Positions 14,373 through 23,672 of a stretch of 43,498 nucleotides of DNA are shown here, piece by piece. The notes under the pieces were generated by a model, which worked only from the letters and a program-made list of their open reading frames with translations, did no database searches and was not told the origin of the DNA. The position numbers and the translations under genes are program-made. Positions within the stretch are counted from its first letter, which is position 1, and every line of letters starts with the position of its first letter. The DNA is from Bacteroidales bacterium. GTDB lineage: Bacteria > Bacteroidota > Bacteroidia > Bacteroidales > UBA932. The stretch covers positions 1 to 43,498 of the forward strand of contig JAKSKP010000010.1 in the NCBI GenBank assembly GCA_024401635.1, written 5' to 3'.

Positions 14373-16796
14373 ATGAAGGAATACGGTCATTTTGATGACA
14401 AGAACAGAGAATATGTCATAACGGATCCGGCCACTCCCTGGCCCTGGATCAATTATCTTGGCACCGAAGATTTTTTCAGCCTGATTTCAGGCACGGCCGG
14501 CGGATACTGCTTCTGCAAGGATGCCAGATACCGCCGCATCACACGTTACCGTTACAACGGAGTGCCTATGGACGAAGGCGGACGCTATTTCTACATAAAG
14601 GACGGCGACTGCGTATGGAATCCCGGCTGGAAACCCTGCAAGACGGTTCTCGACAGTTACGAGTGCCGCCACGGAATGGGTTACACACGCATCACGGGCG
14701 TACACGACGGAGTGAAGGCTTCAGTGCTTTTCTTCGTCCCCGTGGGAATGCGCTGCGAGGTGCAGAAAATGACCCTGACCAACACCGGAAAGGAAAATAA
14801 GTCGCTGAAGCTCTTTTCGTTTGCGGAATGGTGCCTGTGGAACGCCCAGACCGATATGGAGAACTTCCAGCGCAACTTCTCCACAGGAGAGGTCGAGGTG
14901 GAGGGCAGCGTGATTTTCCACAAGACCGAATACCGCGAGCGCCGCAACCACTACGCCTTCTACAGCGTAAACTGCCCCATACAGGGCTTCGATACCGACA
15001 GGGAAAGTTTCATCGGCCTTTACAACGGTTTCGGCAATCCGGACGCCGTGGTTGAAGGCAGACCGCGCAATTCGGTAGCCCACGGATGGAGCCCCGTGGC
15101 CTCACACTATATCGAGATAAGCCTGGCCCCGGGAGAATCCCGCGACCTTGTGTTCGTGCTGGGCTATGTGGAGAACCCCCAGGAGGAAAAGTTCATCGAA
15201 GGGACGGGCAGGGAGATAAATTCCTGCTCTGCAATCATCAACAAGACAAGGGCTTATGAGATGCTGGAAGCCCTGGGGACAAGCGAGGCCGTGGACGCGA
15301 AGTTCGCACAGCTGTGCAGCTATTGGGACGGCATACTGGGCAAGTTCAGCGTAGAGTCCGGGATACCGGAGCTGGACCGTATGGTGAACATATGGAACCA
15401 GTACCAGTGTATGGTCACCTTCAATATGAGCCGCAGCGCAAGTTTCTTCGAGAGCGGCATAGGACGCGGTATGGGCTTCAGGGACTCCAACCAGGACCTT
15501 GTGGGCTTCGTGCACCAGATTCCTGAACGCGCGCGAGAGCGCATAATCGACATCGCCTCAACGCAGTTCCCCGACGGAGGCTGCTACCATCAGTATCAGC
15601 CCCTGACCAAGAGGGGCAACAACGACATCGGAGGCGGATTCGGCGACGACCCGCTGTGGCTGATTTTCGGTACCTGCGCATATATCAAGGAGACAGGAGA
15701 CTTCTCCATATTGGACGAAGCCGTTCCCTTCGACAACAAGCCCGGCAGCGAGAAAACCCTGCTGGAACACCTCAGGATATCGTTTGAGCACGTGGCCCGC
15801 AATCTGGGTCCTCACGGGCTGCCGCTGATAGGACGCGCGGACTGGAACGACTGCCTCAACCTGAACTGCTTCAGCAACAATCCCGATGACTCGTTCCAGA
15901 CCACGGAGAACAAGACCGAGGGCAGCAAGGCCGAATCCCTGATGATTGCGGGCCAGTTCGTGTTCTGCGGCAGACAGTATATGGAACTCCTGGAGGCTCT
16001 GGGCAGAAAGCGCTCCGACGCCGAACTTGCTGCCGTCGCAGCTGACATCGAGGCGATGGAGAAAGCCATAGAGAAGTACGGATGGGACGGAGAATGGTTC
16101 CTCAGGGCCTACGACTACTACGGAAACAAGGTCGGCTCCGACGAGAACGCCGAGGGCAAGATTTTCATCGAGAGCCAGGGATGGTGCACTATGGCCGCTG
16201 TCGGCAAGGACAAGGGGTTGTGTACCAAGGCTTTGGACTCCGTCAAGAAGATGATGGACTGCGAACACGGAATAGTGTTGAACAACCCCGCCTTCACCAA
16301 ATACTATATTGAGTACGGAGAAATCAGTTCATACCCCCAGGGGTACAAGGAGAACGCTGGCATATTCTGCCACAACAATCCCTGGATAATTATAGGAGAG
16401 GTCGTGAACGGACGGGCAGAGGATGCCTGGAGCCACTATTGCAAGATCAGCCCCGCCTTCATCAGGGACCAGAGGCTGCACAAGGTGGAGCCGTACGTCT
16501 ACTGCCAGATGGTGGCCGGCAAGGACGCCGCAAGACCCGGCGAGGGCAAGAACAGCTGGCTCACCGGCACAGCGGCCTGGAACTGGTATGCGGCCACTGA
16601 ATGGCTGCTGGGCATAAAGCCAGGCTACGACGGCCTCACCATAGAACCGTCCCTCCCCTCTTCCATCAGGGAGTTCAAGGTGCACCGCGTGTTCAGGGAT
16701 GCCGAATACAACATTAACGTCAGGCTGACAGGCAAGGGCGGCAAGCACTTCATACCTTATTCACCCGGCATCCACAATATCGACATAACTATTTAA
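14373..16796 (+). CDS. GH94 cellobiose phosphorylase
   Basis: An 807-residue cytoplasmic enzyme that converts cellobiose and phosphate to glucose 1-phosphate and glucose. ATG 14373 is preferred over the in-frame TTG at 14355 because [19 protein letters not shown] aligns with the start of known cellobiose phosphorylases. The N-terminal beta-sandwich contains [10 protein letters not shown]. The (alpha/alpha)6 barrel carries [12 protein letters not shown], with general acid Asp490, the same residue number as in the Cellvibrio/Cellulomonas enzymes. Further barrel landmarks are [34 protein letters not shown] and [18 protein letters not shown]. There is no signal peptide. The gene follows the endoglucanase by 19 bp and precedes GH36 by 2 bp. 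Specificity for cellobiose rather than longer cellodextrin or chitobiose is likely from the conserved motifs. Confidence 0.93.
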   Translation: MKEYGHFDDKNREYVITDPATPWPWINYLGTEDFFSLISGTAGGYCFCKDARYRRITRYRYNGVPMDEGGRYFYIKDGDCVWNPGWKPCKTVLDSYECRHGMGYTRITGVHDGVKASVLFFVPVGMRCEVQKMTLTNTGKENKSLKLFSFAEWCLWNAQTDMENFQRNFSTGEVEVEGSVIFHKTEYRERRNHYAFYSVNCPIQGFDTDRESFIGLYNGFGNPDAVVEGRPRNSVAHGWSPVASHYIEISLAPGESRDLVFVLGYVENPQEEKFIEGTGREINSCSAIINKTRAYEMLEALGTSEAVDAKFAQLCSYWDGILGKFSVESGIPELDRMVNIWNQYQCMVTFNMSRSASFFESGIGRGMGFRDSNQDLVGFVHQIPERARERIIDIASTQFPDGGCYHQYQPLTKRGNNDIGGGFGDDPLWLIFGTCAYIKETGDFSILDEAVPFDNKPGSEKTLLEHLRISFEHVARNLGPHGLPLIGRADWNDCLNLNCFSNNPDDSFQTTENKTEGSKAESLMIAGQFVFCGRQYMELLEALGRKRSDAELAAVAADIEAMEKAIEKYGWDGEWFLRAYDYYGNKVGSDENAEGKIFIESQGWCTMAAVGKDKGLCTKALDSVKKMMDCEHGIVLNNPAFTKYYIEYGEISSYPQGYKENAGIFCHNNPWIIIGEVVNGRAEDAWSHYCKISPAFIRDQRLHKVEPYVYCQMVAGKDAARPGEGKNSWLTGTAAWNWYAATEWLLGIKPGYDGLTIEPSLPSSIREFKVHRVFRDAEYNINVRLTGKGGKHFIPYSPGIHNIDITI

Positions 16797-16798
16797 AT

Positions 16799-18958
16799 AT
16801 GAAATTGTTACTTACCATACTCGCCGGAATCACCATACTCGGCACCAAATCCACGACACTGGTTATCGACGCCCGCCAGGGCAATGAGGCGCAAATTGTC
16901 TATTACGGTTCGACCGTATGCCCGGATGACATCAACGGTCTGGCGGCCGCCGGCTACCGCGGAAATAGCCTGTACCCGGCCTTCGGGCTGAAAGGGGCTG
17001 ACGAGACGGCAATCAGCGTGGTCCAGCCAGACGGAAGCCTGACCCTCGACCTGAAGGTCAGCGAGGTCATAACGGAGAAATGGGAAGGCGGACAGACGGT
17101 GACCGTCATCAGCAAGGACCCCGTCTACCCCATCAGCGTGAAGAACGTTTTCAAGAGCTACTACGAGCAGGACATCATAGAGACCTGGGCGGAAATAGGC
17201 AACGAAGGCAGGAAGCCGGTAACCCTGACCAAGTACTTCTCGGGGCATATGCCTGTGCATACAGGCAACGTATGGCTGTCAAGCATATACGGCACCTGGG
17301 CCAACGAAGGCAGGGTATGTCAGGAGCCTCTCACAAGGGGTATCAAGCTGATAAAGAATCTGGACGGCGTACGCAACTCGCACACCGCCCACGCGGAGGC
17401 AATGATCAGCCTTGACGGCAAGCCTCAGGAGAACAGCGGACGTGTAATCGGCCTGGCTCTGGAATGGGGCGGAAACTATGAGCTCCGCTTCCAGACGGAC
17501 GACAGCGACTACCACCACGTCCTGGCCGGCATATGCCCGGAAAATGCGCCCTACACCCTTGCCAAAGGTGAGATTTTCACGACACCTGCGCTGGCTTACA
17601 GTTTCAGCCAGGAGGGTCTGAGCGGAATAAGCCGCAATTTCCACAAATGGGGCCGCAAATACAGGCTAGCCCACGGAGACCGCGAGAGGAAGGTGCTTCT
17701 CAACAGCTGGGAAGGCGTATATTTCAACATCAACGAGGCCGGGATGGACCAGATGATGGGTGACATCGCGTCTATGGGCGGAGAACTGTTCGTGATGGAT
17801 GACGGCTGGTTCGGCGAGAAATACCCGCGCAAGGATGACACGACATCCCTCGGCGACTGGAAGGTCGACAGGGAGAAACTGCCCGGCGGCATAGCTTCGC
17901 TGGTACAGATGGCCGACAGGCACGGAATACGTTTCGGGATATGGATAGAGCCGGAAATGACCAACAGCGTGAGCGAGCTGTACGAGGCTCACCCCGACTG
18001 GGTGCTCAAGGCCCCCGGCAGGGATAACGTATATGGACGCGGAGGCACCCAGCTGGTGCTTGATATGTCAAATCCCGCCGTACAGGACTTCGTGTTCGGA
18101 GTCGTCGACAATCTTATGACCGAAAATCCCAGCATAGACTATATCAAATGGGATTCCAATATGAACATACGCGCATACGGCAGCCAGTACCTCAAGAACC
18201 AGGCCCACCTGGAGATAGAGTACTGGAGAGGCTTCGCAAAGACCTGCGACCGCATCAGGGCCAAGTACCCTGACCTTACCATACAGGCCTGCGCCAGCGG
18301 CGGAGGACGCGCCAACTGGGGCGTGCTTCCCTGGTTCGACGAGTTCTGGACAAGCGACAACACCGATGCACTTCAGCGCATCCATATGCAGTGGGGAACG
18401 TCATATTTCTTCCCCGCGATAGCGATGGCCGCACACATCAGCGCCGCACCCAACCACACCGTGCACCGCATCACGTCCATAAAATACCGTTGTGACGTGG
18501 CCAGCAGCGGCCGCCTCGGAATGGAGATACAGCCCAAGAACATGACCGAGTTCGAGAAGGACTTCTGCCGCAGGGTAATAAATGACTACAAGTCCATACG
18601 TCCTCTCGTCCAGTTCGGCGACATCTACCGTATAGTTTCACCTTTTGACGGACAGGGCTTCGCTTCGATGATGTACGTCGCTCCCGAAAAAGACAAGGCG
18701 GTATACTACTGGTGGAAGCTGGCCAATTTCCACGATGAGCATTTCGCGCGCGCCGTTTTCGCGGGACTGTCTCCGAACAGGCAGTACACCATACACGAGT
18801 TGAACCGCATTGACGCAATGCCCCTGCAGTGCGAGGGCAAGACGTTCAGCGGACGCTTCCTGATGGAAAACGGCCTCGACCTTCCGAAATCGAACTATCC
18901 GGCAAACAGGGAACAGTCAGACTGGAGCAGCAGGGTACTTCTGCTTACGGCTCTCTAA
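16799..18958 (+). CDS. GH36 alpha-galactosidase
   Basis: A 719-residue enzyme that removes alpha-1,6-galactose side chains, as found on galactomannan and galactoglucomannan. The N-terminal supersandwich ends near residue 300. The catalytic barrel shows the family markers VLLNSWEGVYF, DDGWFG, IWIEPEM, YIKWDSN with nucleophile Asp452, CASGGGR and FWTSDNTDALQR with acid/base Asp520. The first about 17 residues are hydrophobic (KLLLTILAGITIL) and may be a signal peptide, although a classic cleavage site is not clear; if so, the enzyme works in the periplasm. It is the last gene of the mannan operon, 2 bp after GH94. Debranching would expose the mannan backbone to the GH5_7-GH26 enzyme. Confidence 0.93.
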   Translation: MKLLLTILAGITILGTKSTTLVIDARQGNEAQIVYYGSTVCPDDINGLAAAGYRGNSLYPAFGLKGADETAISVVQPDGSLTLDLKVSEVITEKWEGGQTVTVISKDPVYPISVKNVFKSYYEQDIIETWAEIGNEGRKPVTLTKYFSGHMPVHTGNVWLSSIYGTWANEGRVCQEPLTRGIKLIKNLDGVRNSHTAHAEAMISLDGKPQENSGRVIGLALEWGGNYELRFQTDDSDYHHVLAGICPENAPYTLAKGEIFTTPALAYSFSQEGLSGISRNFHKWGRKYRLAHGDRERKVLLNSWEGVYFNINEAGMDQMMGDIASMGGELFVMDDGWFGEKYPRKDDTTSLGDWKVDREKLPGGIASLVQMADRHGIRFGIWIEPEMTNSVSELYEAHPDWVLKAPGRDNVYGRGGTQLVLDMSNPAVQDFVFGVVDNLMTENPSIDYIKWDSNMNIRAYGSQYLKNQAHLEIEYWRGFAKTCDRIRAKYPDLTIQACASGGGRANWGVLPWFDEFWTSDNTDALQRIHMQWGTSYFFPAIAMAAHISAAPNHTVHRITSIKYRCDVASSGRLGMEIQPKNMTEFEKDFCRRVINDYKSIRPLVQFGDIYRIVSPFDGQGFASMMYVAPEKDKAVYYWWKLANFHDEHFARAVFAGLSPNRQYTIHELNRIDAMPLQCEGKTFSGRFLMENGLDLPKSNYPANREQSDWSSRVLLLTAL

Positions 18959-18964
18959 CAAGTG

Positions 18965-18995
18965 TGCGCCGGGAGGCGCAATGCGCAGTGCGCAA
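18965..18995. terminator. Possible terminator between GH36 and the convergent dehydrogenase gene
   Basis: TGCGCC-GGGA-GGCGCA at 18965-18980 forms a 6-bp stem with a tetraloop. TGCGCA then recurs twice (18982-18987 and 18989-18994). It fills the 37-bp gap between two convergent stop codons. There is no T-run, so the call is tentative. Confidence 0.35.
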
Positions 18996-19835
18996 TCAAT
19001 CCTCGATTCCCATCCTGTGGGAAACCCTCCTGTCTATTCGTGAAACGAACGGGCTGGGGAGCAGCGCGAACACGAAACGGCCTATGTGATTGACGACACC
19101 GGGCATACTGCCGCTGCGCCCTGCAAACAGCATCCTGAGGGCTCTGCGGGCAGCCTCCTCGGGGCTTATCATAACCCTCAGTCTGCGGGCCAGACGGCGG
19201 TAGGATGGTTTGAGTTTATACAAAGGGGTGTCAACGGCTCCGAAATAGACCGTCGCTATCTTCACACCGGTCCCACGGTATTCCGTGCGGAGTCCGCGCA
19301 CGAGGGTGCGGTTGAAATTCTTGGTCGCCGAATAGGTGGTGACGAAGGGGAAAGGAGTCCAGGCCGCAAGTGAGGATACTGTGAGCACATATCCCTTGCC
19401 GCGTTCCTTCATCGCGGGCAGCAGGTAATGGCAGAGCATCGTGGTGGTGAAGTTGTGCAGCAGCAGTTCACGCTGTATCTGCGGGGCGGTCATCTGTCTG
19501 AAATGCTTTGCGTTGAGTATGCCTGCATTGTTGATCAGCACCTCCACGAAGGCGTCGGGACGCTCGGCCTTTATCCTGTCGCACAGCTCCTGTGCGGATT
19601 CGGTGCGGGCAAGGTCTATCCCTATGGGCAGGAAGTCCTGCCCGGGATATTCCGCGGCCATCAGCGAGCATATCACCTCGGGGGAAGGCGGGCCTGTGGG
19701 GTTGCCGTTTTCATCGTTGCGCCCCGGCAAGGCGGCAAGCACTATGTTGTAGCCGCGTCCAGCCAACTGCCTGACGTATTCAAGTCCCATTCCGGAGGTT
19801 CCTCCGGTGACAAGTGCATAAGTTCCTGTCGTCAT
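18996..19835 (-). CDS. Short-chain dehydrogenase/reductase
   Basis: A 279-residue classical SDR. The nucleotide-binding motif TGGTSGMG lies at residues 10-17, NNAG at 102-105, the catalytic Ser in TVSSLAA near 154, and Tyr168/Lys172 in TYSATKNFNRTL. The overall pattern, including the C-terminal SPEEAARRALRMLF, is that of the SDR branch often labelled 3-oxoacyl or hydroxysteroid reductase, but the substrate cannot be assigned. A loop rich in Asn, Gly and Pro (PGRNDENGNPTGPPSPE) after the second strand is longer than usual. Its start overlaps the stop of the upstream metallo-hydrolase by 4 bp, so it is the last gene of a three-gene operon. Confidence 0.88.
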   Translation of the reverse strand: MTTGTYALVTGGTSGMGLEYVRQLAGRGYNIVLAALPGRNDENGNPTGPPSPEVICSLMAAEYPGQDFLPIGIDLARTESAQELCDRIKAERPDAFVEVLINNAGILNAKHFRQMTAPQIQRELLLHNFTTTMLCHYLLPAMKERGKGYVLTVSSLAAWTPFPFVTTYSATKNFNRTLVRGLRTEYRGTGVKIATVYFGAVDTPLYKLKPSYRRLARRLRVMISPEEAARRALRMLFAGRSGSMPGVVNHIGRFVFALLPSPFVSRIDRRVSHRMGIED

Positions 19836-20620
19836 AAGATAATCAGCGGGCTTGCTGCTCCGCGCTCAAGTGTTCTCAGATGTACGCTGCCCTTCTCCAC
19901 ACCCACTGATGAGAGGGCCTGTGCCGCGCAGGCATAAGCCTTCTGCGGCGTATTGTTGTTGCCCGAAAGATGGCAGAGGAAGAGGTTGCGCAGGCCGGGA
20001 TGCCATATCCTGCGTATGGCCTCGGCACAGGCGTCGTTGCTCAGATGTCCCTCGTCCAGTATGCGCTGTTTGAGCTCTGGCGTATAGGGGCCGTCCTTAA
20101 GCATCTGAAGGTCGTAATTGCTCTCTATTATCACGGTATCCGCCTGGGAGGCCAGTGCGAGGGCCTCGGGCGTCACGTTCTGCAAGTCAGTCATTATCAC
20201 TACCATATGGTCCTCGCTCCTTATGGCGTAGCCCACTGTCTGGGCAGCGTCGTGGGGCACTTCGAACCACTTGACTTCAAAACCTCCCACCACGTTCCAC
20301 ACGTCGGGCTCCAGCACGTTGCGGCAGGAAGATATATAGTCTTTGGTGAAGGTGTGAGCGGCCAGAACTCCGTGCAGTTTGCGCGGAGCGCATACCGACG
20401 GGCGCAGATATTTGCAGTAGGTGCCCAGAAAGCGTATGTGGTCCAGATGCTCGTGGGTAACGAGTATGGCGTTCAGGTCATTGATATTCAGGCCGACATC
20501 GTTCATAAGGCGGCGCACCTTGCGCATCGAGGCGCCGGCATCTATGAGCAGCATCCCGTCCTTCGACTCGAGGCAGCAGCAGTTGCCGCAGCTTCCGCTT
20601 GTGAAACTAATGAACCTCAT
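19832..20620 (-). CDS. YycJ/WalJ-like metallo-beta-lactamase-fold hydrolase
   Basis: A 262-residue cytoplasmic protein of the metallo-beta-lactamase fold. The metal-binding motif THEHLDH is at residues 55-61. The start MRFISFTSGSCGNCCCLE resembles the SxSxGN opening of YycJ-type proteins, and LFLCHLSGNNN near residue 216 supplies a later His ligand. Bacillus YycJ (WalJ) is a DNA 5'-3' exonuclease linked to genome maintenance. Whether this Bacteroidales relative does the same is unproven. The first part has four Cys residues within six positions of each other (GSCGNCCC). It overlaps the upstream TPR gene by 14 bp and the downstream SDR by 4 bp. Confidence 0.85.
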   Translation of the reverse strand: MRFISFTSGSCGNCCCLESKDGMLLIDAGASMRKVRRLMNDVGLNINDLNAILVTHEHLDHIRFLGTYCKYLRPSVCAPRKLHGVLAAHTFTKDYISSCRNVLEPDVWNVVGGFEVKWFEVPHDAAQTVGYAIRSEDHMVVIMTDLQNVTPEALALASQADTVIIESNYDLQMLKDGPYTPELKQRILDEGHLSNDACAEAIRRIWHPGLRNLFLCHLSGNNNTPQKAYACAAQALSSVGVEKGSVHLRTLERGAASPLIIL

Positions 20621-22604
20621 CCTGCTCGCAGTATTTCTTGATTACGGCATAGGCCTCCTTGACGCCGAGCTGGCCGGCCACGGAGAGGTCGTTGCAGCCT
20701 TTCTCCTTGTCCCTCAGATATATCTGGACCAGAGCCCTGTTGTAATAGGCGTCCCCCATATAGGGATAGGCCTTTATGGCCTCCGTATAGGCCCTGATGG
20801 AGGATATGTGGTCTGAAGCGAGGCAGTACAGATTGCCAAGGTCATACATTATGTACGCGTTTGAGGGCAGTATGGCGGCGGCTTTCTTCATATCGTCTAT
20901 GGCCTCGGTATAGTCATAGCTCTGGTTGACGCGGTCCTTGACCCGGGCGCGCGTGTTGCCGCTCTCATCCATGCTCAGGACCTGGACATTGTTCTCGATG
21001 GACGCGATGAAGTCTATCATCTCCGCCCTCAGGACACCCCGGTTCATATAGTTGAAGGCCTGATACTCCGCATCCCGGCCCGTGGACGGGGCGCGTGAAA
21101 TGGCAAGGTCGTAGTTGGCGAGCGCGGAGTTGAACTGCTTGCCTTCGTAGTCATACAGCGCCGCCAGGAAGGCGCTGCGCTCGTCGTTTATGATGCCTGA
21201 CGGCTCGTGTTCGCTGCCCGAAGGAGTGTTGGTAACTTCGATTGGAACGGGTGAAGTGCCGATGAAACGGTCCGTAGCCGGGTTTTCGTAACGTCTCTGA
21301 AGGGCCACGTTGCCGGCCTTGGCATCGGCCAGGGCGAACTTGTACAAGGGTCTGAGCTGCACGTCGACGTCCCTGTACTGGAGTATTTCGTCGTTGAAGT
21401 CCTTCTTCGCGAACTCGGCGTCCAGAGCTATCAGACTATTGTACTTGCGCGTGGTGTCCGCGAACGAGCCCGCCTCGGAAACGTTCTTGGCCCTGTATTC
21501 GCTGATTTTGCGCTGGGCGGTGTTGTAGTCCTCCCTGGAGCTCTTCGTGCGGCCCAGCAGATTCTTGACATAGGACCTGTTCATATAGGCCTTGGCGAAG
21601 TCGGGATAGAGTTCTATGGCCTTGTCATAATCTTCCAGGGCATCCTGATAGCGTCCCATCTCGATGAAGATGGCCGCCCTGTTGAAATATACCAGCACGT
21701 TCTCCGGATTGATGTTCACCACCCTGTCCAGATCTTCCAGAGCCCCGTTCAGGTCTCCCACCTGGGCCTTTATCAGGCCCCGGTTGTACAGGGTCAGCGC
21801 ATTGCCGGGTTCCTGCTCCAGAACCCTGTTCAGGTCGTTCATCGCGGGAACGTATTCGTGGTTGTCATACAGCATAAGCGCCCTGTTGAAAAGCGCGAAA
21901 CTGTTGTCCTTGTCCAGTTCTATGGCCCTGTCGAGGTCGGCTATACCCTCCTTGAGACGGCCGCAGGCCGCATAAAGCCTGCCCCGGCGCACATAACCCT
22001 CCGCATCGAAGCGGTCGAGCTTTATGGCCTTGTTGTAGTCGTTGAAGGCCGCCGTGGTGTCCCCGAGGAAAAGCAGCGAGGCTCCCCTGTTCAGGTAGGC
22101 CGAGGGATCCTTGGGCTGGCGGCGTATATAGCGGTTGAAATCGTCCACCGCCTTGTTGAACTGCTGGCTGAGGAAGTAGGTCACGCCTCTGGAGTAATAC
22201 AGGCCTTCGGAGCCCGGTCTGAGGGATATGGCCTTCTCATAGTCACGGAAAGCTTCGTCATATTTCCCGAAACGGCTCTCGGTTATGGCCCTGTAGTGGT
22301 AGCCGTTGGTGAAAACGGGATTCAGGCGCACGGAGGTGTTGAAGTCCTTCTGGGCGCCCCTGAGGTCACCGAGATTGTATTTCGCTATGCCACGGAAGAA
22401 AAAAGTCCAGTAGTCGGTGGTGTCCAGCGAGGCGAGCACGTTGAAGTTCTCTATCGCCAGAGAATACCTGCCTTCGGACAGGGCGTGGCGGCCGCGCAGG
22501 GAAAAGACGTCCTTGTCCCACTGGGCATGGAGCGCAGGGGCCACAACGGGCATTGCAGCAAGAATCAAGGCAAGCCTGACAAGGAATTTCGTCCTGAAAT
22601 GCAT
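20607..22604 (-). CDS. Secreted tetratricopeptide-repeat protein
   Basis: A 665-residue exported scaffold protein. ATG 22604 begins a signal peptide that ends about ALHA (residue 27); the frame is open further upstream but that part lacks any signal and overlaps the divergent promoter. Residues 35 to about 400 are tandem TPR units of 34 residues (for example AYLNRGASLLFLGDTTAAFN). A linker of about 100 residues follows, then more TPRs to the end, closing with a CNDLSVAGQLGVKEAY block often seen at the end of Bacteroidetes TPR proteins. It probably binds partner proteins in the periplasm or at the outer membrane. Which ones is unknown, and its operon partners give no clear clue. Confidence 0.85.
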   Translation of the reverse strand: MHFRTKFLVRLALILAAMPVVAPALHAQWDKDVFSLRGRHALSEGRYSLAIENFNVLASLDTTDYWTFFFRGIAKYNLGDLRGAQKDFNTSVRLNPVFTNGYHYRAITESRFGKYDEAFRDYEKAISLRPGSEGLYYSRGVTYFLSQQFNKAVDDFNRYIRRQPKDPSAYLNRGASLLFLGDTTAAFNDYNKAIKLDRFDAEGYVRRGRLYAACGRLKEGIADLDRAIELDKDNSFALFNRALMLYDNHEYVPAMNDLNRVLEQEPGNALTLYNRGLIKAQVGDLNGALEDLDRVVNINPENVLVYFNRAAIFIEMGRYQDALEDYDKAIELYPDFAKAYMNRSYVKNLLGRTKSSREDYNTAQRKISEYRAKNVSEAGSFADTTRKYNSLIALDAEFAKKDFNDEILQYRDVDVQLRPLYKFALADAKAGNVALQRRYENPATDRFIGTSPVPIEVTNTPSGSEHEPSGIINDERSAFLAALYDYEGKQFNSALANYDLAISRAPSTGRDAEYQAFNYMNRGVLRAEMIDFIASIENNVQVLSMDESGNTRARVKDRVNQSYDYTEAIDDMKKAAAILPSNAYIMYDLGNLYCLASDHISSIRAYTEAIKAYPYMGDAYYNRALVQIYLRDKEKGCNDLSVAGQLGVKEAYAVIKKYCEQDEVH

Positions 22605-22619
22605 ATCTTTGCAAAGATA
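22604..22619. promoter_or_regulatory. 16-bp palindrome forming TAnnTTTG on both strands
   Basis: TATCTTTGCAAAGATA is a perfect palindrome, and each half is a -7 box (TATCTTTG). On the minus strand the box (22619-22612) ends 7 bases before the TPR start codon, implying a leaderless or nearly leaderless mRNA. On the plus strand it could serve the M28-glycosyltransferase operon starting at 22668. No convincing TTTG at -33 is seen on either side, so an operator is an alternative. Confidence 0.45.
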
Positions 22620-22667
22620 AACAAAAACGGCTGATTTTTTAGTAACTTCGCATTCTATTGCGTCACC

Positions 22668-23669
22668 ATGCTCCGAAACGTCCGCATATATCTTGTCCTG
22701 CTGTCGCTGAGCCTGACGGCCGGCCTTCACGCGCAGGGCCTCTGGACTCTGCGTGAGGCCAGTCTGGACAGCTATCCTTCAGAGGAAAGCGTCGCTGCGG
22801 ACATCGCCCGCCTGTGCTCGGAGGAGGTGGCCGGTGCGCCGTCCGCCTATGCCAGGACAAGGCTTTCCGCAGAGCACATAGCGGAAAGGATGAGGCAGAG
22901 CGGGCTTCTGGCCATCGGAGAGGGTTACAGTCACCATTTCTCCAACGAGTTCACCGGAGGCGAGAACGTGATGGGAATGCTGGAGGGTTTCAGTTCCCTT
23001 CAAGACAGGAAATACATAGTGGTGGGCACACACTACGACAATCTGGGAATGATAGACGGCATACTGTACCCGGGTGCTGACGCCAACGTTTCCGGAGTGG
23101 CCGCAATGCTGGCCATCGCCGATGCCTTCAGAAGGCAGAGGGATGACCATATATTGTACCGCAGCAACATAATCTTCGTGGCGTTCGACAAGTACATTGA
23201 CGGGCGCATAGGTTCGCAGGTATTCTGGGATGACATCTGCACAGGAAAGTACCAGGACCCGCTCACGGGACGGAAAATCGGTCCGGAGGACATCTCGCTG
23301 ATGGTGGACATAGACCAGACAGGCTGCACGCTCTCCCCCGTCAACTCCGGAAGGAAGGATTATGTGATAGCGCTCGGCGTCCAGAGCCTGCCCCTGAGGC
23401 AGCGCAACGTTCTGGACCAGTGCAACCGTTTCTACGAATGCAATCTGGACGTTTGCCAAAGCTACTACGGCAGCGAGAACTTCACCAAGGCGTTCTACAG
23501 GCTGGGAGACAGGAGGTATTTCATAGATGCCGGCATACCCACGGTGATGTTCACTTCCGGCATCACCGATAACAACAACAGCCCCAAGGACAAACCCGAA
23601 ACGATTGACACGGCTGTGCTGTGCAGGCGTATCGTGCTGATGTTCAGATTTATAGAAAAACTGATGTAA
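22668..23669 (+). CDS. M28-family metallopeptidase-fold protein, probably inactive
   Basis: A 333-residue exported protein with a signal peptide ending LHA at residue 22. The M28 fold is recognised from VVGTHYDNLG (His122), GADANVSGVAAMLAIA (Asp138), IIFVAFD and MVDIDQTG (Asp214 or Asp216). In active M28 enzymes the segment after VAFD carries a Glu-Glu pair that acts as base and metal ligand; here it reads KYIDGRIGS. The final metal-binding His, usually in a YHxxxDT block, is also absent (NNNSPKDKPETIDT). With at least two ligands gone, peptidase activity is unlikely, and a binding or structural role is more plausible. It lies 3 bp before the first glycosyltransferase, so it is probably co-expressed with cell-surface glycan genes. 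Confidence 0.8.
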   Translation: MLRNVRIYLVLLSLSLTAGLHAQGLWTLREASLDSYPSEESVAADIARLCSEEVAGAPSAYARTRLSAEHIAERMRQSGLLAIGEGYSHHFSNEFTGGENVMGMLEGFSSLQDRKYIVVGTHYDNLGMIDGILYPGADANVSGVAAMLAIADAFRRQRDDHILYRSNIIFVAFDKYIDGRIGSQVFWDDICTGKYQDPLTGRKIGPEDISLMVDIDQTGCTLSPVNSGRKDYVIALGVQSLPLRQRNVLDQCNRFYECNLDVCQSYYGSENFTKAFYRLGDRRYFIDAGIPTVMFTSGITDNNNSPKDKPETIDTAVLCRRIVLMFRFIEKLM

Positions 23670-23672
23670 TAT

